Made by a program: the position numbers and the translations under genes. A stretch of DNA of 55,773 bases from Alphaproteobacteria bacterium 46_93_T64 (GTDB taxonomy: Bacteria; Pseudomonadota; Alphaproteobacteria; Sneathiellales; Sneathiellaceae). Location of the stretch: positions 1 through 55,773 of the forward strand of contig MAAN01000029.1 of assembly GCA_002163135.1 (NCBI GenBank), in the 5' to 3' direction. The stretch's first letter is position 1; each line of letters begins with the position of its first letter. Under the pieces are notes generated by a model. It made no database searches and was not told the origin of the DNA. It was given only the letters and a program-made list of their open reading frames with translations. Shown here piece by piece: positions 1 through 9,005 of the stretch.

Positions 1-180
1 CTTAATTCCACCTGGGAACTCAACCATTTCACCAGCCTGAATATTATCCAGACCGTAAATACGAGCAACACCGTCACCTACGGACAGCACCTGACCAACT
101 TCTGAAACTTCAGTTTGCGTATCAAAACCCGCAATTTGTTGTTTTAGAATTTCGGAAATTTCTGCGGCGCGGATGTCCAT
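1..180 (-). CDS. atpA: ATP synthase F1 subunit alpha, N-terminal 60 residues (cut by window edge)
   Basis: The minus strand from 180 reads an open frame beginning [16 protein letters not shown] and continuing through [11 protein letters not shown] and EMVEFPGG. These are hallmarks of the N-terminal beta-barrel crown of F1 alpha subunits. The rest of the protein, including the nucleotide-binding P-loop, lies beyond position 1. The ATG shares one base with the TGA stop of atpH (TGATG arrangement), so the two are translationally coupled in the usual atpHAGDC order. The subunit is part of the alpha3beta3 hexamer on the cytoplasmic face of the inner membrane. The product is sure; only a fragment is visible. 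Confidence 0.95.
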   Translation of the reverse strand, partial: MDIRAAEISEILKQQIAGFDTQTEVSEVGQVLSVGDGVARIYGLDNIQAGEMVEFPGGIK

Positions 181-740
181 CACCCAACCCCTTTCATGGC
201 AAACTTAAGATTTTGAAGCTTGGTCCGTATGGAGCTATCGACCATGCGTGAACCGACTTTAACGACCAAACCACCGATGAGGCTAGTATCAACCTCTGCT
301 TCGATGGCAACGTCACTGCCGATAGCAGATTTAAGCTCTTTAGTAAGAGCTTCCATCTGCTTAACAGTGAGTTTTTTGGCAGAAACAACTTTAGCAATCA
401 CTTCGCCGCGATCTGCAGCAAGCAATTTACCAAAGGCGTCGATCATATCCGCAAGTGCAAACAAGCGGCGATTTTGCGCCACTGTCCCCACGAAACGCCG
501 AACCAAATCACTAACGCCGAGCATTTCCAGAACAGCCAAAATGGCTCGCTCTTGATCATCGCGACTAACTAGTGGACTACGAACAAGCCGTGCGAGATCC
601 GCACTCCCGTTCATTGATGTTCTGATCGTGGCCAAATCAGATGCAACAGCGTCAACCTGCTTCGCGTCGGAAGCAAGTTCGAAAAGCGCTGTAGCATAAC
701 GACCAGCGATACCTGAAACTTTTGTGTTCTCAGCTGACAA
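180..740 (-). CDS. atpH: ATP synthase F1 subunit delta
   Basis: Subunit delta joins the F1 head to the peripheral stalk of ATP synthase. With the TTG start at 740 the protein is 186 residues, the family's normal size. It opens [20 protein letters not shown], where [11 protein letters not shown] is the conserved first helix. The C-terminal part has the family signature [17 protein letters not shown]. The frame is open further upstream (an ATG at about 812, a TTG at 839), but the extra 24-33 residues are aromatic-rich and unlike the family. A GGGGA stretch sits about 8 bases before the TTG, so I chose 740; the start is inferred. It is the first gene of the atp operon and is coupled to atpA. Confidence 0.93.
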   Translation of the reverse strand: MSAENTKVSGIAGRYATALFELASDAKQVDAVASDLATIRTSMNGSADLARLVRSPLVSRDDQERAILAVLEMLGVSDLVRRFVGTVAQNRRLFALADMIDAFGKLLAADRGEVIAKVVSAKKLTVKQMEALTKELKSAIGSDVAIEAEVDTSLIGGLVVKVGSRMVDSSIRTKLQNLKFAMKGVG

Positions 741-848
741 GGAAAGATCCCCAAGCCTGAAAAAAACGACGCGAAAGGCGCCGAAAGAAAAATTCGAATA
801 CTCCTTACGCATGGGCCGTTTCACCAGCCCTTTTTGCAAGGCAACGGG

Positions 849-877
849 TTATTAGCACAGGCCATTGCATGAAGCAA
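849..877 (-). promoter_or_regulatory. candidate sigma70 promoter of the atp operon
   Basis: On the minus strand a TTGCTT box (complement of 872-877) and a TAATAA box (complement of 849-854) are separated by 17 bases. They lie in the 206-base gap between priA and atpH. Transcription would begin near 842, leaving a leader of about 100 bases before the TTG start of atpH. This is a match by eye to the -35/-10 consensus, without experimental support. Confidence 0.35.
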
Positions 878-946
878 TATCCCCAAGCGCAGTTTATTGC
901 CCAAAATTCACCAAATTTTCACGATTGGCTCATTTAAGGCACAGCT

Positions 947-3127
947 TCACATGAAGTTATACGGATCAACGTCAATTTGCATGCGCGTATTGGACGGAAT
1001 TTTAATTCCCTTAATCCATTTGCCTATGATGGCCTGAATGTTCTGATCTTTTGTCGATTTTATTAGGAATCGTACTCTATGACGTCCCCTAATCATTGAT
1101 AACGGAGCAGGCGCAGGTCCCATAATCATGAAATTATCTCCGTGAGGGGCATTTCTCGCCAGCATCTGTGAACAGTTTCGGAGTGATTCGGCATCGATAC
1201 TGGACAATATCACAGAAGCTAACCGTCCAAACGGAGGCATGGCAGCCGTTTGGCGCATCATCGTTTCTGTTTCGATAAATGCGGCGGCATCCTGATCCTT
1301 AATCGCCTGCATGACCGGATGCTCCGGCATATGAGTTTGTAGCAGAACGCGCCCGGCATGACCTGCACGGCCTGCACGGCCTGCAACTTGCGACAAAAGC
1401 TGATACGTACGTTCGGACGCCCGGAGATCTCCCCCCGCCAATCCCAAATCCGCATCGACCACCCCCACAAGAGTCAGATTCGGAAAATGATATCCCTTGG
1501 CAACAATTTGTGTTCCCACAAGCAAATCGATTTTTCCGCTGCTCATATCCTCAACAAATTGTGCCGCAGCTTTTGGGCCCGTCATTGTATCACTGGCAAT
1601 CATCGTCACATTTGCATCGGGAAATAAAATGCCCGCTTCTTCCGTCAGGCGCTCAATCCCGGGCCCGCAAGCTTTAAAACTGTCTTCTTCTTTGCAGTCA
1701 GGGCAATTTTTCGGAATGGATGCACAATACCCACAGTGATGGCACTGTAGCCGCCGGCTTAATCGATGCTCCACCATCCAAGCGCTACAATGCGGGCATT
1801 GCAGGCGAAATCCACAAGCATCACATAATGTCAGCGGCGCATATCCTCGACGGTTCAGGAACAGCATAGCCTGCCGCCCTTCTGCGAGAGTTTTTGTAAT
1901 CGCCTCAATGAGCGGTTCAGACACCCAACGCTGAGCTCCTGGCCGATAGTGCTTCAAATCGATCAGTTCAACATCTGGTAAATTGGCCCCTCCGAAACGA
2001 GATGGCAGCAACAAATGTGTATATTTTCCGCTTTTTGCGTTTACCAACGTTTCAAGTGCAGGCGTTGCAGATGCCAAAACAACAGGAAGTTTTCCTGTCT
2101 GCGCCCGCACAACCGCCATATCACGCGCGTTATACGGAACCCCTTCGTCCTGTTTGAAGGATGCTTCATGTTCTTCATCGACAATGATCAAACCAAGATT
2201 GCTATAAGGCAAGAATAGAGCAGAGCGCGCACCAACAACAACTTTGGCATGCCCTTCGCTCACGGCACGCCAGTTTCGGCGCCGCTCTCCCTGGCCAAGG
2301 TCTGAGTGCCACTCAACAGGCTTCACACCAAACCGCACCTCGAACCGAGTGAGCCACTGCGAAGAAAGTGCAATTTCAGGAAGCAACACCAACGCTTGCC
2401 GACCCACTTCTAGAGCGGCCGCAATGGCTTCAAAATAAACTTCAGTTTTACCCGACCCCGTGACTCCTTCAAGAAGTGTCACAGAGAATTTTTCAGTTTT
2501 TACGGCATCTACTATGGATGAAGCCGCTTCAATTTGATCTTCTGAGAGCTCAAAACCCCCATCAAGATTTTGCGGAACCGGAATAGGCTCTTCACTCGGC
2601 AGCGCAATCGTCTCAAGAACATTTTGCTCTGCCAACCCTTTTACGACGGATTGACCGACACCTGATATTTCTGCAATTTGAGCTGCCGTTTGCGCGATTC
2701 CACCTTCAAGCACATCTAGTACACGTTGCCGCGCTGCGGTCATTCTCTCTGGCAATTGACCCGTTACCCGATATCCTTTTCTAGGTGCCTTTGGATACAG
2801 TGCATCGGGCACGCTCATACTCATGCGCAACACCTTGCCTGCGGGCTGCATTGTATATGTCGCCACCCAGTCAATAAACTCCCGCGCTTCTGCCGGGAGT
2901 GGAGGGGCCGGAAGTATTTCAAGTAGAGATCGTAATTTTGAAGGATCAATTGTCAGGACTGGATCCAGCATCCAGACCACGCCCACAACCTCTCGCGGAC
3001 CAAGCGGCACGCGCACAAAAGCACCTGCTTCGACGCGAAGCCCATCAGGCACAGCATAGTCATAAGCAGCCCCGACACTCATCGGCAATAAAACCCGAAC
3101 CCTTTGCGGTGATGAAAACTCATTCAT
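947..3127 (-). CDS. priA: primosomal replication protein N' (PriA helicase)
   Basis: PriA is a superfamily 2 3'-to-5' DNA helicase that reloads the replisome at stalled forks. The 726-residue product shows an N-terminal DNA-binding region, Walker A GVTGSGKT at about 221-228 and the DEEH box at about 317-320. Helicase motif III is seen as LASATP near 351. The paired zinc-binding cysteines fall at about 435, 438, 444, 447, 462, 465, 475 and 478. Motif V/VI is represented by GTQIVAKGYHFP and QVAGRAGRAG. The open frame extends 58 codons upstream, but the family start is the ATG at 3127 (MNEFSSPQRVRVLLP), which is used here. It lies downstream of, and in the same direction as, nothing else; fsa is divergent. 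Confidence 0.96.
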   Translation of the reverse strand: MNEFSSPQRVRVLLPMSVGAAYDYAVPDGLRVEAGAFVRVPLGPREVVGVVWMLDPVLTIDPSKLRSLLEILPAPPLPAEAREFIDWVATYTMQPAGKVLRMSMSVPDALYPKAPRKGYRVTGQLPERMTAARQRVLDVLEGGIAQTAAQIAEISGVGQSVVKGLAEQNVLETIALPSEEPIPVPQNLDGGFELSEDQIEAASSIVDAVKTEKFSVTLLEGVTGSGKTEVYFEAIAAALEVGRQALVLLPEIALSSQWLTRFEVRFGVKPVEWHSDLGQGERRRNWRAVSEGHAKVVVGARSALFLPYSNLGLIIVDEEHEASFKQDEGVPYNARDMAVVRAQTGKLPVVLASATPALETLVNAKSGKYTHLLLPSRFGGANLPDVELIDLKHYRPGAQRWVSEPLIEAITKTLAEGRQAMLFLNRRGYAPLTLCDACGFRLQCPHCSAWMVEHRLSRRLQCHHCGYCASIPKNCPDCKEEDSFKACGPGIERLTEEAGILFPDANVTMIASDTMTGPKAAAQFVEDMSSGKIDLLVGTQIVAKGYHFPNLTLVGVVDADLGLAGGDLRASERTYQLLSQVAGRAGRAGHAGRVLLQTHMPEHPVMQAIKDQDAAAFIETETMMRQTAAMPPFGRLASVILSSIDAESLRNCSQMLARNAPHGDNFMIMGPAPAPLSMIRGRHRVRFLIKSTKDQNIQAIIGKWIKGIKIPSNTRMQIDVDPYNFM

Positions 3128-3316
3128 TGTGCTTTGATTTGGGCCTTTGCTGGTATATTTAGGATGTAGAAGTAAGTTTACAGATATCACAACTCCTAAT
3201 CCATATGGGAGCCGGTGCCAAATACTTCCTTGAATATAAGCTGTTTTGGGAAGCCACCGCATTTGGATAAGGAGTTGAGACTTACGCCACACTTGGAACA
3301 AGACAGAGATTGTAGA

Positions 3317-3976
3317 ATGAAATTTTTCGTTGATACCGCAGACACTGAAGAAATTCGCGAATTATCCGATACCGGCCTTCTGGATGGCGTAACAACCAAT
3401 CCCTCACTGATCGCTAAAACCGGTCGTGATTTTATCGAGGTCGTGAAAGAAATTTGCACGATTATTGACGGACCAGTTAGCGCAGAAGTTGCTGCAACTG
3501 ACTACGAGACTATGCTCGAAGAAGGTAAAAAGCTGGCGGGCATTGCTGAAAATATTGCAGTGAAAGTGCCGCTCACTATGGCAGGGCTCAAAACCTGCTC
3601 TCAGCTTTCCCGTGCTGGTACTAAGGTCAATGTGACACTTTGCTTTTCCGCGGCCCAAGCGATCTTGGCGGCGAAAGCCGGTGCTACCTACATTTCACCA
3701 TTTGTGGGCCGCCTTGATGACATAGGGCAAGATGGCATGCAGCTGATCGGTGACATTGTACAAATTTATAATAACTACTCGAATTTCAACACCGAAGTTT
3801 TGGTGGCTTCTATTCGCAACCCGATGCATATCATTACCGCAGGTTTGATGGGCGCAGATGTTTGCACCATTCCGCCGCAAGTGCTTAAACAACTGGTTTC
3901 TCACCCACTAACAGATAAAGGCCTTGCAGCCTTCATGGCAGACTGGGAAAAAACAGGTCAGTCTATTCTGGGTTAA
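3317..3976 (+). CDS. fsa: transaldolase / fructose-6-phosphate aldolase family (TalC/FSA type)
   Basis: This is a short (219-residue) transaldolase of the TalC/FSA subfamily, a TIM-barrel class I aldolase of the non-oxidative pentose phosphate pathway. It starts [16 protein letters not shown], carries [11 protein letters not shown] near residues 24-34, and has the Schiff-base lysine in IAVKVPLT (about K83). It also has the family block [11 protein letters not shown]. The upstream in-frame extension from 3215 does not resemble the family, so ATG 3317 was chosen. Sequence alone does not separate true transaldolase from fructose-6-phosphate aldolase; transaldolase is the usual assignment in Alphaproteobacteria. 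It is divergent from priA across a 189-base gap. Confidence 0.92.
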   Translation: MKFFVDTADTEEIRELSDTGLLDGVTTNPSLIAKTGRDFIEVVKEICTIIDGPVSAEVAATDYETMLEEGKKLAGIAENIAVKVPLTMAGLKTCSQLSRAGTKVNVTLCFSAAQAILAAKAGATYISPFVGRLDDIGQDGMQLIGDIVQIYNNYSNFNTEVLVASIRNPMHIITAGLMGADVCTIPPQVLKQLVSHPLTDKGLAAFMADWEKTGQSILG

Positions 3977-4010
3977 ATCGAAATTTTAACAGCAAATACA
4001 GGATGTCGCC

Positions 4011-4736
4011 GTGGTCAAGGAGACAAGTAATAAACCGCCTAAGACAAACGCAGTTGCAACTTTGAATGAAGATGCTGTTCGAACATGGCTGGGCGAACAT
4101 CCTGAATTTCTGGAAAATAATGTCGAACTGATAGCCGATGCGCTTTCTCCGAAGCGGGCTTCTGACGAAGCCGTTGTGGACATGCAATCCTTTCTGGTTG
4201 AGCGACTTCAAAATCAAGTCAAAGGCCTGAAATCCTTGCAAGGGGAATTGGTAAGCGCGGCAAGAACCAATTTGCACACACAGGAAATGGTTCATAATTC
4301 TGTTAAGGCCATCTTATCAGCTACCAGCATCTCTCATTTTGTTCACATTCTAACACAAGATCTGCCAGAATATCTGGATGTTGATGTAATCACTCTTTGC
4401 ATAGAAGATGGTCCAATCCCTCTTCCTCCCATGACGGGATTGCAACGCCTTAAAACAGGAAACATCAACAAGGCTAACTGGAATAACAAAAACATCTTGA
4501 TGCGCCCTTCCGCGCCAAAATCGAAAGCGGTCTTTGGGCCCGCTATGGATTTGGTCGCTTCTGACGCGTTGATAAAACTGGATGTACCGCTTCTAAACGC
4601 AGAAGCCATGGTCGCCATTGGAAGCCGGCAACTCGGCCATTTTCACGCGGAACAAGCAACTGATTTACTCTCATTTTTAGCGACATGCATTCAATCTTGT
4701 TTGCAAATGTGGTTGGAAAAAACGGATCCAGCCTAA
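4011..4736 (+). CDS. DUF484 family protein
   Basis: The 241-residue protein fits the DUF484 family, which has a GAF-like fold and no established biochemical role. The N-terminus has the family pattern VRTWLGEHPEFLENN (about 22-36), followed by a helical, possibly coiled segment (VERLQNQVKGLKSLQGELV, about 63-81) and a GAF-like C-terminal domain containing VDVITLCIEDG. The start is GTG at 4011 with an AGGA seven bases upstream. DUF484 genes usually precede xerC, as here: its stop is 5 bases before the xerC ATG, so the two are almost certainly one transcript. Function in chromosome dimer resolution is only suggested by this linkage. Confidence 0.88.
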   Translation: MVKETSNKPPKTNAVATLNEDAVRTWLGEHPEFLENNVELIADALSPKRASDEAVVDMQSFLVERLQNQVKGLKSLQGELVSAARTNLHTQEMVHNSVKAILSATSISHFVHILTQDLPEYLDVDVITLCIEDGPIPLPPMTGLQRLKTGNINKANWNNKNILMRPSAPKSKAVFGPAMDLVASDALIKLDVPLLNAEAMVAIGSRQLGHFHAEQATDLLSFLATCIQSCLQMWLEKTDPA

Positions 4737-4741
4737 AGACA

Positions 4742-5668
4742 ATGGCTCCTTGTTCATCCGTTAAAGATGCCGTCTCCAATTGGAAAGACTGGCTTCGACA
4801 TGAAAAGAAAGTCAGCCCCCACACTTTCGATGCGTATGAGCGAGATGTCTCAGATTTTCGCCTATTCTTGCTGGATCATTTAGGGAAAGTGACCGAGTTA
4901 AAAGATCTGGAGAATTTACGCGCTGCAGATTTTCGTGCATTTCTCGCCGCTCGCAAAAAAGATGGCTTGACCGCAACCTCGCTCGCGCGCGTTTTATCGT
5001 CGGTCCGCAGTTTTTTTAAAAAACTGGAGAAAGACAAGATACTGCACAATCCATACCTGAAAACAGTTCGGTCACCAAAAAAACCGATCCGATTGCCTCG
5101 GGCCTTGAACGTTAAAGATAGCCAAAAATTACTTAACCAAGCTGGCACTTCTGATCATTGGACCGATGCGCGAGACCTTGCGGTATTCACGCTCCTATAT
5201 GGAGGTGGCCTCCGAATTGCGGAAGCCCTTTCCCTGAACTTCGAAGAGAAACCCGAAACAGACATCATGACCGTCGTGGGAAAAGGCAACAAAGAACGGC
5301 TTGTGCCCGTACTACCTGTCATCCGGAGTGCCATTGATGCTTATATTCGCCAGTGCCCCTTCCCCTTTGCGCCCGATGGACCTTTGTTCTTTGGGAAACA
5401 GGGAAGACGACTTGGTGCAAGACAAGTACAACTGCGGCTTCAAACATTACGCCGTCAACTGGGCCTTCCTGAGGATGTTACCCCGCACGCGCTTCGTCAC
5501 AGCTTCGCAACCCATTTGCTGGAAGGCGGGGGAGATCTCCGTACTATTCAGGAACTACTTGGTCACGCCTCTCTCTCTTCAACCCAGAGATATACAGACC
5601 TTGAAACGGAAAAATTGTTGAATGTCTACAACGCGGCTCATCCCAAAAGCCGAGATACAACTAACTAG
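4742..5668 (+). CDS. xerC: site-specific tyrosine recombinase XerC
   Basis: This 308-residue tyrosine recombinase is expected to act with XerD at dif to resolve chromosome dimers. It has an N-terminal SAM-like core-binding domain (about 8-100) and a C-terminal catalytic domain. The full catalytic set is visible: R158 in GGLRIAEAL, K181 in VGKGNKERLVP, H249 and R252 in HALRHSFATHLLEGG, H275 in LLGHASL, and the nucleophile Y284 in QRYTDL. The ATG at 4742 was taken as the start; an earlier ATG at 4685 lies inside DUF484. The gene ends in a 4-base convergent overlap with the MFS gene, leaving no room for a terminator. XerC rather than XerD is inferred from the DUF484 neighbour. Confidence 0.92.
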   Translation: MAPCSSVKDAVSNWKDWLRHEKKVSPHTFDAYERDVSDFRLFLLDHLGKVTELKDLENLRAADFRAFLAARKKDGLTATSLARVLSSVRSFFKKLEKDKILHNPYLKTVRSPKKPIRLPRALNVKDSQKLLNQAGTSDHWTDARDLAVFTLLYGGGLRIAEALSLNFEEKPETDIMTVVGKGNKERLVPVLPVIRSAIDAYIRQCPFPFAPDGPLFFGKQGRRLGARQVQLRLQTLRRQLGLPEDVTPHALRHSFATHLLEGGGDLRTIQELLGHASLSSTQRYTDLETEKLLNVYNAAHPKSRDTTN

Positions 5669-6855
5669 ATTGTTCTTGTAAGGCGTAAAGCAAAGGGCCC
5701 AAAAATGGCAATAGCCCCCATAGACAAATAGGTAACTCCCCAAGCAATCATATTTTCATGCCCGCCAGCCGCGTCCAAAACAATACCAGCAACCACAGGG
5801 CCAGCCATAGCGCCTGAGAAACCGATAAAGCTATGAACCGCCATGGTTGACCCTTTGAGCTCCAACGGAGCGGATGCAATGGCACCGGATGTAATGGAGG
5901 AAGAGTCAGCAGTTACAAAAACACCGTATAAAATTGCTATAAATGCAACGAGTATAAAGGGAAGCTCGGCGGAAAAACCTAATAACCCCGATGTTATAAA
6001 GGCAAGTAACATAATCAAGCCAATAGCGCGTTGCCGCCCAATTCTCAGAGAAATCTCATTCCCAAGAACACTGGATGGCAGTCCCATAAAAATCACAACG
6101 GCCGCGATGACACTGATATCCATCCATGCCGGCGCCTCACTCTGACTTTGCGCGAACGTTAAAAATGCCACCACGAAAGAGCGCATCGCCATTAGCTCCC
6201 ACGAATGGCAGAAATATGCAGCAACATATCCCATAGTAACGCGGTTGGTCAGCACGGGTTTAAAGTTAAGCAGTTGCCGCCAAGAGCGGGGGGCGTGATG
6301 CGATTTCGCTCGCGTCACAGTGAGGATGAGTAACAAAGCAAGCGGCGGTCCTATGGCTGCAGAGGCCAATGCTGCTTCGGCTCCAATCCAAGTGTTCACC
6401 TGACCGATCAGCAAAAACGAAACCGCAGATCCAGTTGAAAAACACGCCGTATAAAAGGCTATGGCCCGTGATTGTGCCGATACAGGGATACGGTCGGTGA
6501 GCAACTTCAATCCCGGCATATAGGCACAGGCTAAGGCAGCGCCAGAAAGGAACCGCCACGGAAGCGCCGACCAAAAATCGATCGCATGAAATGCGAATCC
6601 GTATGCCCCAACAATCGCCAACAAGTTACCAAACAAAACGACGCGCCGGGCATCTACACGGTCGGTGAGCGTCGACGAAATTAATCCAAAAATTGTGAAG
6701 CCCAAAAAGAAGACACCATTTACCCAGCCCGCCTCAGTCCCGCTCAACCCCCAATGATCAAAGAAATAGGGGGTTAAAGCTGGAAAAGAAGCAAAAGGTG
6801 TCATCGCCAAAACTTCGGCGATGCAAAAATAAAGGGTCAGGCGCGCTGGTGTCAT
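5665..6855 (-). CDS. MFS transporter
   Basis: The 396-residue protein is almost wholly hydrophobic, with about 12 predicted membrane helices. It has the major facilitator loop 2-3 pattern in degenerate form (SSTLTDRVDARRVVLFGN, about 60-77). The middle, about 190-205, holds the basic cytoplasmic loop expected between the two six-helix halves (ARSHHAPRSW-like). The substrate cannot be read from sequence. It lies 11 bases after the GST gene on the same strand, so the two probably form a small operon. Its stop overlaps the stop of xerC on the other strand. Confidence 0.85.
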   Translation of the reverse strand: MTPARLTLYFCIAEVLAMTPFASFPALTPYFFDHWGLSGTEAGWVNGVFFLGFTIFGLISSTLTDRVDARRVVLFGNLLAIVGAYGFAFHAIDFWSALPWRFLSGAALACAYMPGLKLLTDRIPVSAQSRAIAFYTACFSTGSAVSFLLIGQVNTWIGAEAALASAAIGPPLALLLILTVTRAKSHHAPRSWRQLLNFKPVLTNRVTMGYVAAYFCHSWELMAMRSFVVAFLTFAQSQSEAPAWMDISVIAAVVIFMGLPSSVLGNEISLRIGRQRAIGLIMLLAFITSGLLGFSAELPFILVAFIAILYGVFVTADSSSITSGAIASAPLELKGSTMAVHSFIGFSGAMAGPVVAGIVLDAAGGHENMIAWGVTYLSMGAIAIFGPFALRLTRTI

Positions 6856-6866
6856 CTAATTCTGAC

Positions 6867-7475
6867 TTATGGCGCAGGCGGAATGGTTTCCTGCATAGAC
6901 GGACGTTTTGAAAATTCATCAAACCATGCCGTCAGATTTGGACGGGCTTCACGCCAGTTTTCGTGAGAAAAGCGGAAATCGTGGTACCCAAGGGCACAAC
7001 CGATTGCAATTGTTGCTATATCCAGTCTTCCAGAAAATTCAGCAACCTGAATTTCCAAAAGATCCAATGATTGCTCCATCGCGATGCGTAAACGAGCATT
7101 CCAAGTTGGTGAGCCTTCACCTTCTGGCATAGCCGCACTATCCATGCGGCGTTGATACGCACAATCGGTGAGACCGTTCGCGGTCGCATGTAATGTCATT
7201 ACTTTTGCACGTTCAAGACCATCTTTCGGAAAAAGAGAAGGCCCCTCGGAGATATCATCAAGATATTCACAGATTACGATCGAATCATAAATTGCGTCAC
7301 CGCTATCAAGTTCCAGGCTTGGAATTTTACCAAGCGGATTGGCACGGTTGATGCCTTGAAAAATGTCACTTGTATCTGGGCTAACAAGTTCGATTTTGTC
7401 TTGCAAACCTTTTTCCATGGCGAGCACCATGACTTTTCTGACAAACGGCGAAGTGGGGCTGTGGCATAGCTTCAT
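6867..7475 (-). CDS. glutathione S-transferase family protein
   Basis: The 202-residue protein has the GST layout. The N-terminal thioredoxin-like domain begins MKLCHSPTSPFVRKV, with the cis-proline in GKIPSLEL (P52) and the glutathione-contacting D64-S65 in IYDSIVICEYL. An all-helical C-terminal domain follows, ending near FDEFSKRPSMQETIP. Serine or cysteine in the first loop (C4, S6, S9) could be the catalytic residue. The substrate is unknown. It is transcribed toward the MFS gene 11 bases downstream, and a terminator stem lies 43 bases upstream of its ATG. Confidence 0.9.
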   Translation of the reverse strand: MKLCHSPTSPFVRKVMVLAMEKGLQDKIELVSPDTSDIFQGINRANPLGKIPSLELDSGDAIYDSIVICEYLDDISEGPSLFPKDGLERAKVMTLHATANGLTDCAYQRRMDSAAMPEGEGSPTWNARLRIAMEQSLDLLEIQVAEFSGRLDIATIAIGCALGYHDFRFSHENWREARPNLTAWFDEFSKRPSMQETIPPAP

Positions 7476-7507
7476 TGGAGCACCTGAATTTAATTATTTA
7501 GAAGAGC

Positions 7508-7549
7508 AAAAAAAGAAGGGGCCGGATAAACACCCGGCCCCCTATTTTT
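7508..7549. terminator. bidirectional intrinsic terminator between lpd and the GST gene
   Basis: An 8-bp perfect GC stem (7518-7525 with 7534-7541) has an 8-base loop. On the minus strand it is followed by a T-rich tract (complement of 7508-7517) and on the plus strand by a run of six T (7544-7549). Its main role should be ending the mdh-suc-lpd transcript 27 bases after the lpd stop codon. Confidence 0.9.
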
Positions 7550-7568
7550 TCTAATTTGGAACGTAAGG

Positions 7569-8972
7569 TCAAGAATTAATGGTACGACCTGCAACGGCGA
7601 GCGCTGCTTCTTTAACTGCTTCATTCAATGTTGGATGCGCATGGCAGGTTCGTGCAATATCTTCTGAAGATGCCCCAAATTCCATTGCAATCACGCATTC
7701 GTGGATAATAGTTCCCGCATCTGGACCAATAATATGAACACCCAGAACTTTGTCGGTTTTCTTATCCGCCAGAATTTTTGCAAACCCGTCCGTTGATCCA
7801 ACCGCCCGCGCACGGCTATTAGCCATAAACGGAACCTTACCCACGGCATATTCAATACCGGCTTCTTTAAGCTGCTCTTCTGTTTTACCAACAGTTGCAA
7901 CTTCAGGCCATGTGTAGATTACGCCCGGAATTGTATCATAATTGATGTGAGGCTTTTGACCGGCCATCATTTCAACGCAGACAACCGCTTCATCTTCGGC
8001 TTTATGCGCCAGCATAGGTCCTTCAATGACATCACCAATGGCGTAAACCCCATCCACATTGGATTTAAAGCTATTATCAACCATGATGCGGCCTGCCTTG
8101 TCACGCTCAACACCCAGATCATCTAGACCCAAGCCTTCGGTGTAAGGTCGGCGACCAATGGCAACCAAGACCACATCCGCTTTGAGAGTTTCTGAACTTC
8201 CACCTTTGGAAGGCTCCATAGTCAAGGTAACGCCGCCTTTGGCAGTTTTCGCACTTGTAACCTTCGTCCCAAGCTTGAATTTCATCCCTTGTTTCTTCAA
8301 AGTCCGTTGCGTTGTTTTCGCAACTTCATTGTCAGTGCCCGGTAGAACGCGGTCCAAAAACTCAACAACAGTTACTTCAGCGCCCAATCGACGCCAAACT
8401 GTTCCAAGTTCCAAACCAATAACGCCAGCACCAATCACAACCATATGTTTTGGAACTTTTGGAAGTTCCAGCGCACCTGTGGAGGAAACAATTTGTTTCT
8501 CATCTATATCAACATTTGGAAGTGGCATAACATCGGAGCCCGTGGCGATCAGGATGTTTTTCCCCTTGATCACTTTGTTTTCCTCGCCGGTCACTTCAAC
8601 ACGACCACCGCCTTGTAGCTCGCCCGCGCCTTTGATGTAGGTCACTTTGTTTTTCTTTAAAAGAAATTCGATACCCTGCGTCAAACTGGTGACAGTTGTA
8701 TCCTTTTGTCCAAGCATAGTGCCAAGATCAAGCTTAACGGATCCAACCATGATGCCGCGACCTTCCATATCATGCTGAACTTCTTCGAAAAGTTCAGAAG
8801 ATTTTAGAAGTGCTTTTGACGGAATACAGCCCACATTCAAGCAGGTCCCACCAAGTGCACCGCGTTTTTCAACGCAAGCAGTTTTCATTCCAAGCTGAGC
8901 AGCACGAATTGCTGCAGTATAACCACCGGGGCCACCACCGACCACGATCAGGTCAAAAATATCGTCACTCAT
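7569..8972 (-). CDS. lpdA: dihydrolipoyl dehydrogenase (E3)
   Basis: This is the flavoprotein E3 component that reoxidises dihydrolipoamide with NAD. The 467-residue protein has the FAD Rossmann motif VGGGPGGYTAA (about 11-21). The redox-active disulfide is GGTCLNVGCIPSK (C44, C49). The second NAD-binding fold is GAGVIGLELG, and AIGDVIEG contacts FAD. The C-terminal catalytic pair is in HAHPTLNE (about H446, E451). It is last in the sucCDAB-lpd run and is followed at once by a strong terminator, so it probably serves the 2-oxoglutarate dehydrogenase encoded upstream. It may be shared with pyruvate dehydrogenase, which cannot be judged here. Confidence 0.97.
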   Translation of the reverse strand: MSDDIFDLIVVGGGPGGYTAAIRAAQLGMKTACVEKRGALGGTCLNVGCIPSKALLKSSELFEEVQHDMEGRGIMVGSVKLDLGTMLGQKDTTVTSLTQGIEFLLKKNKVTYIKGAGELQGGGRVEVTGEENKVIKGKNILIATGSDVMPLPNVDIDEKQIVSSTGALELPKVPKHMVVIGAGVIGLELGTVWRRLGAEVTVVEFLDRVLPGTDNEVAKTTQRTLKKQGMKFKLGTKVTSAKTAKGGVTLTMEPSKGGSSETLKADVVLVAIGRRPYTEGLGLDDLGVERDKAGRIMVDNSFKSNVDGVYAIGDVIEGPMLAHKAEDEAVVCVEMMAGQKPHINYDTIPGVIYTWPEVATVGKTEEQLKEAGIEYAVGKVPFMANSRARAVGSTDGFAKILADKKTDKVLGVHIIGPDAGTIIHECVIAMEFGASSEDIARTCHAHPTLNEAVKEAALAVAGRTINS

Positions 8973-9005
8973 GCCATCCCCCTTTAGGGAAGTAACTTTT
9001 AAAAA

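Noticed and set aside
3215-3316. N-terminal extension of the transaldolase-like gene from 3215
   Set aside because: The extra 34 residues do not resemble the family, and the family's conserved first residues begin exactly at ATG 3317.
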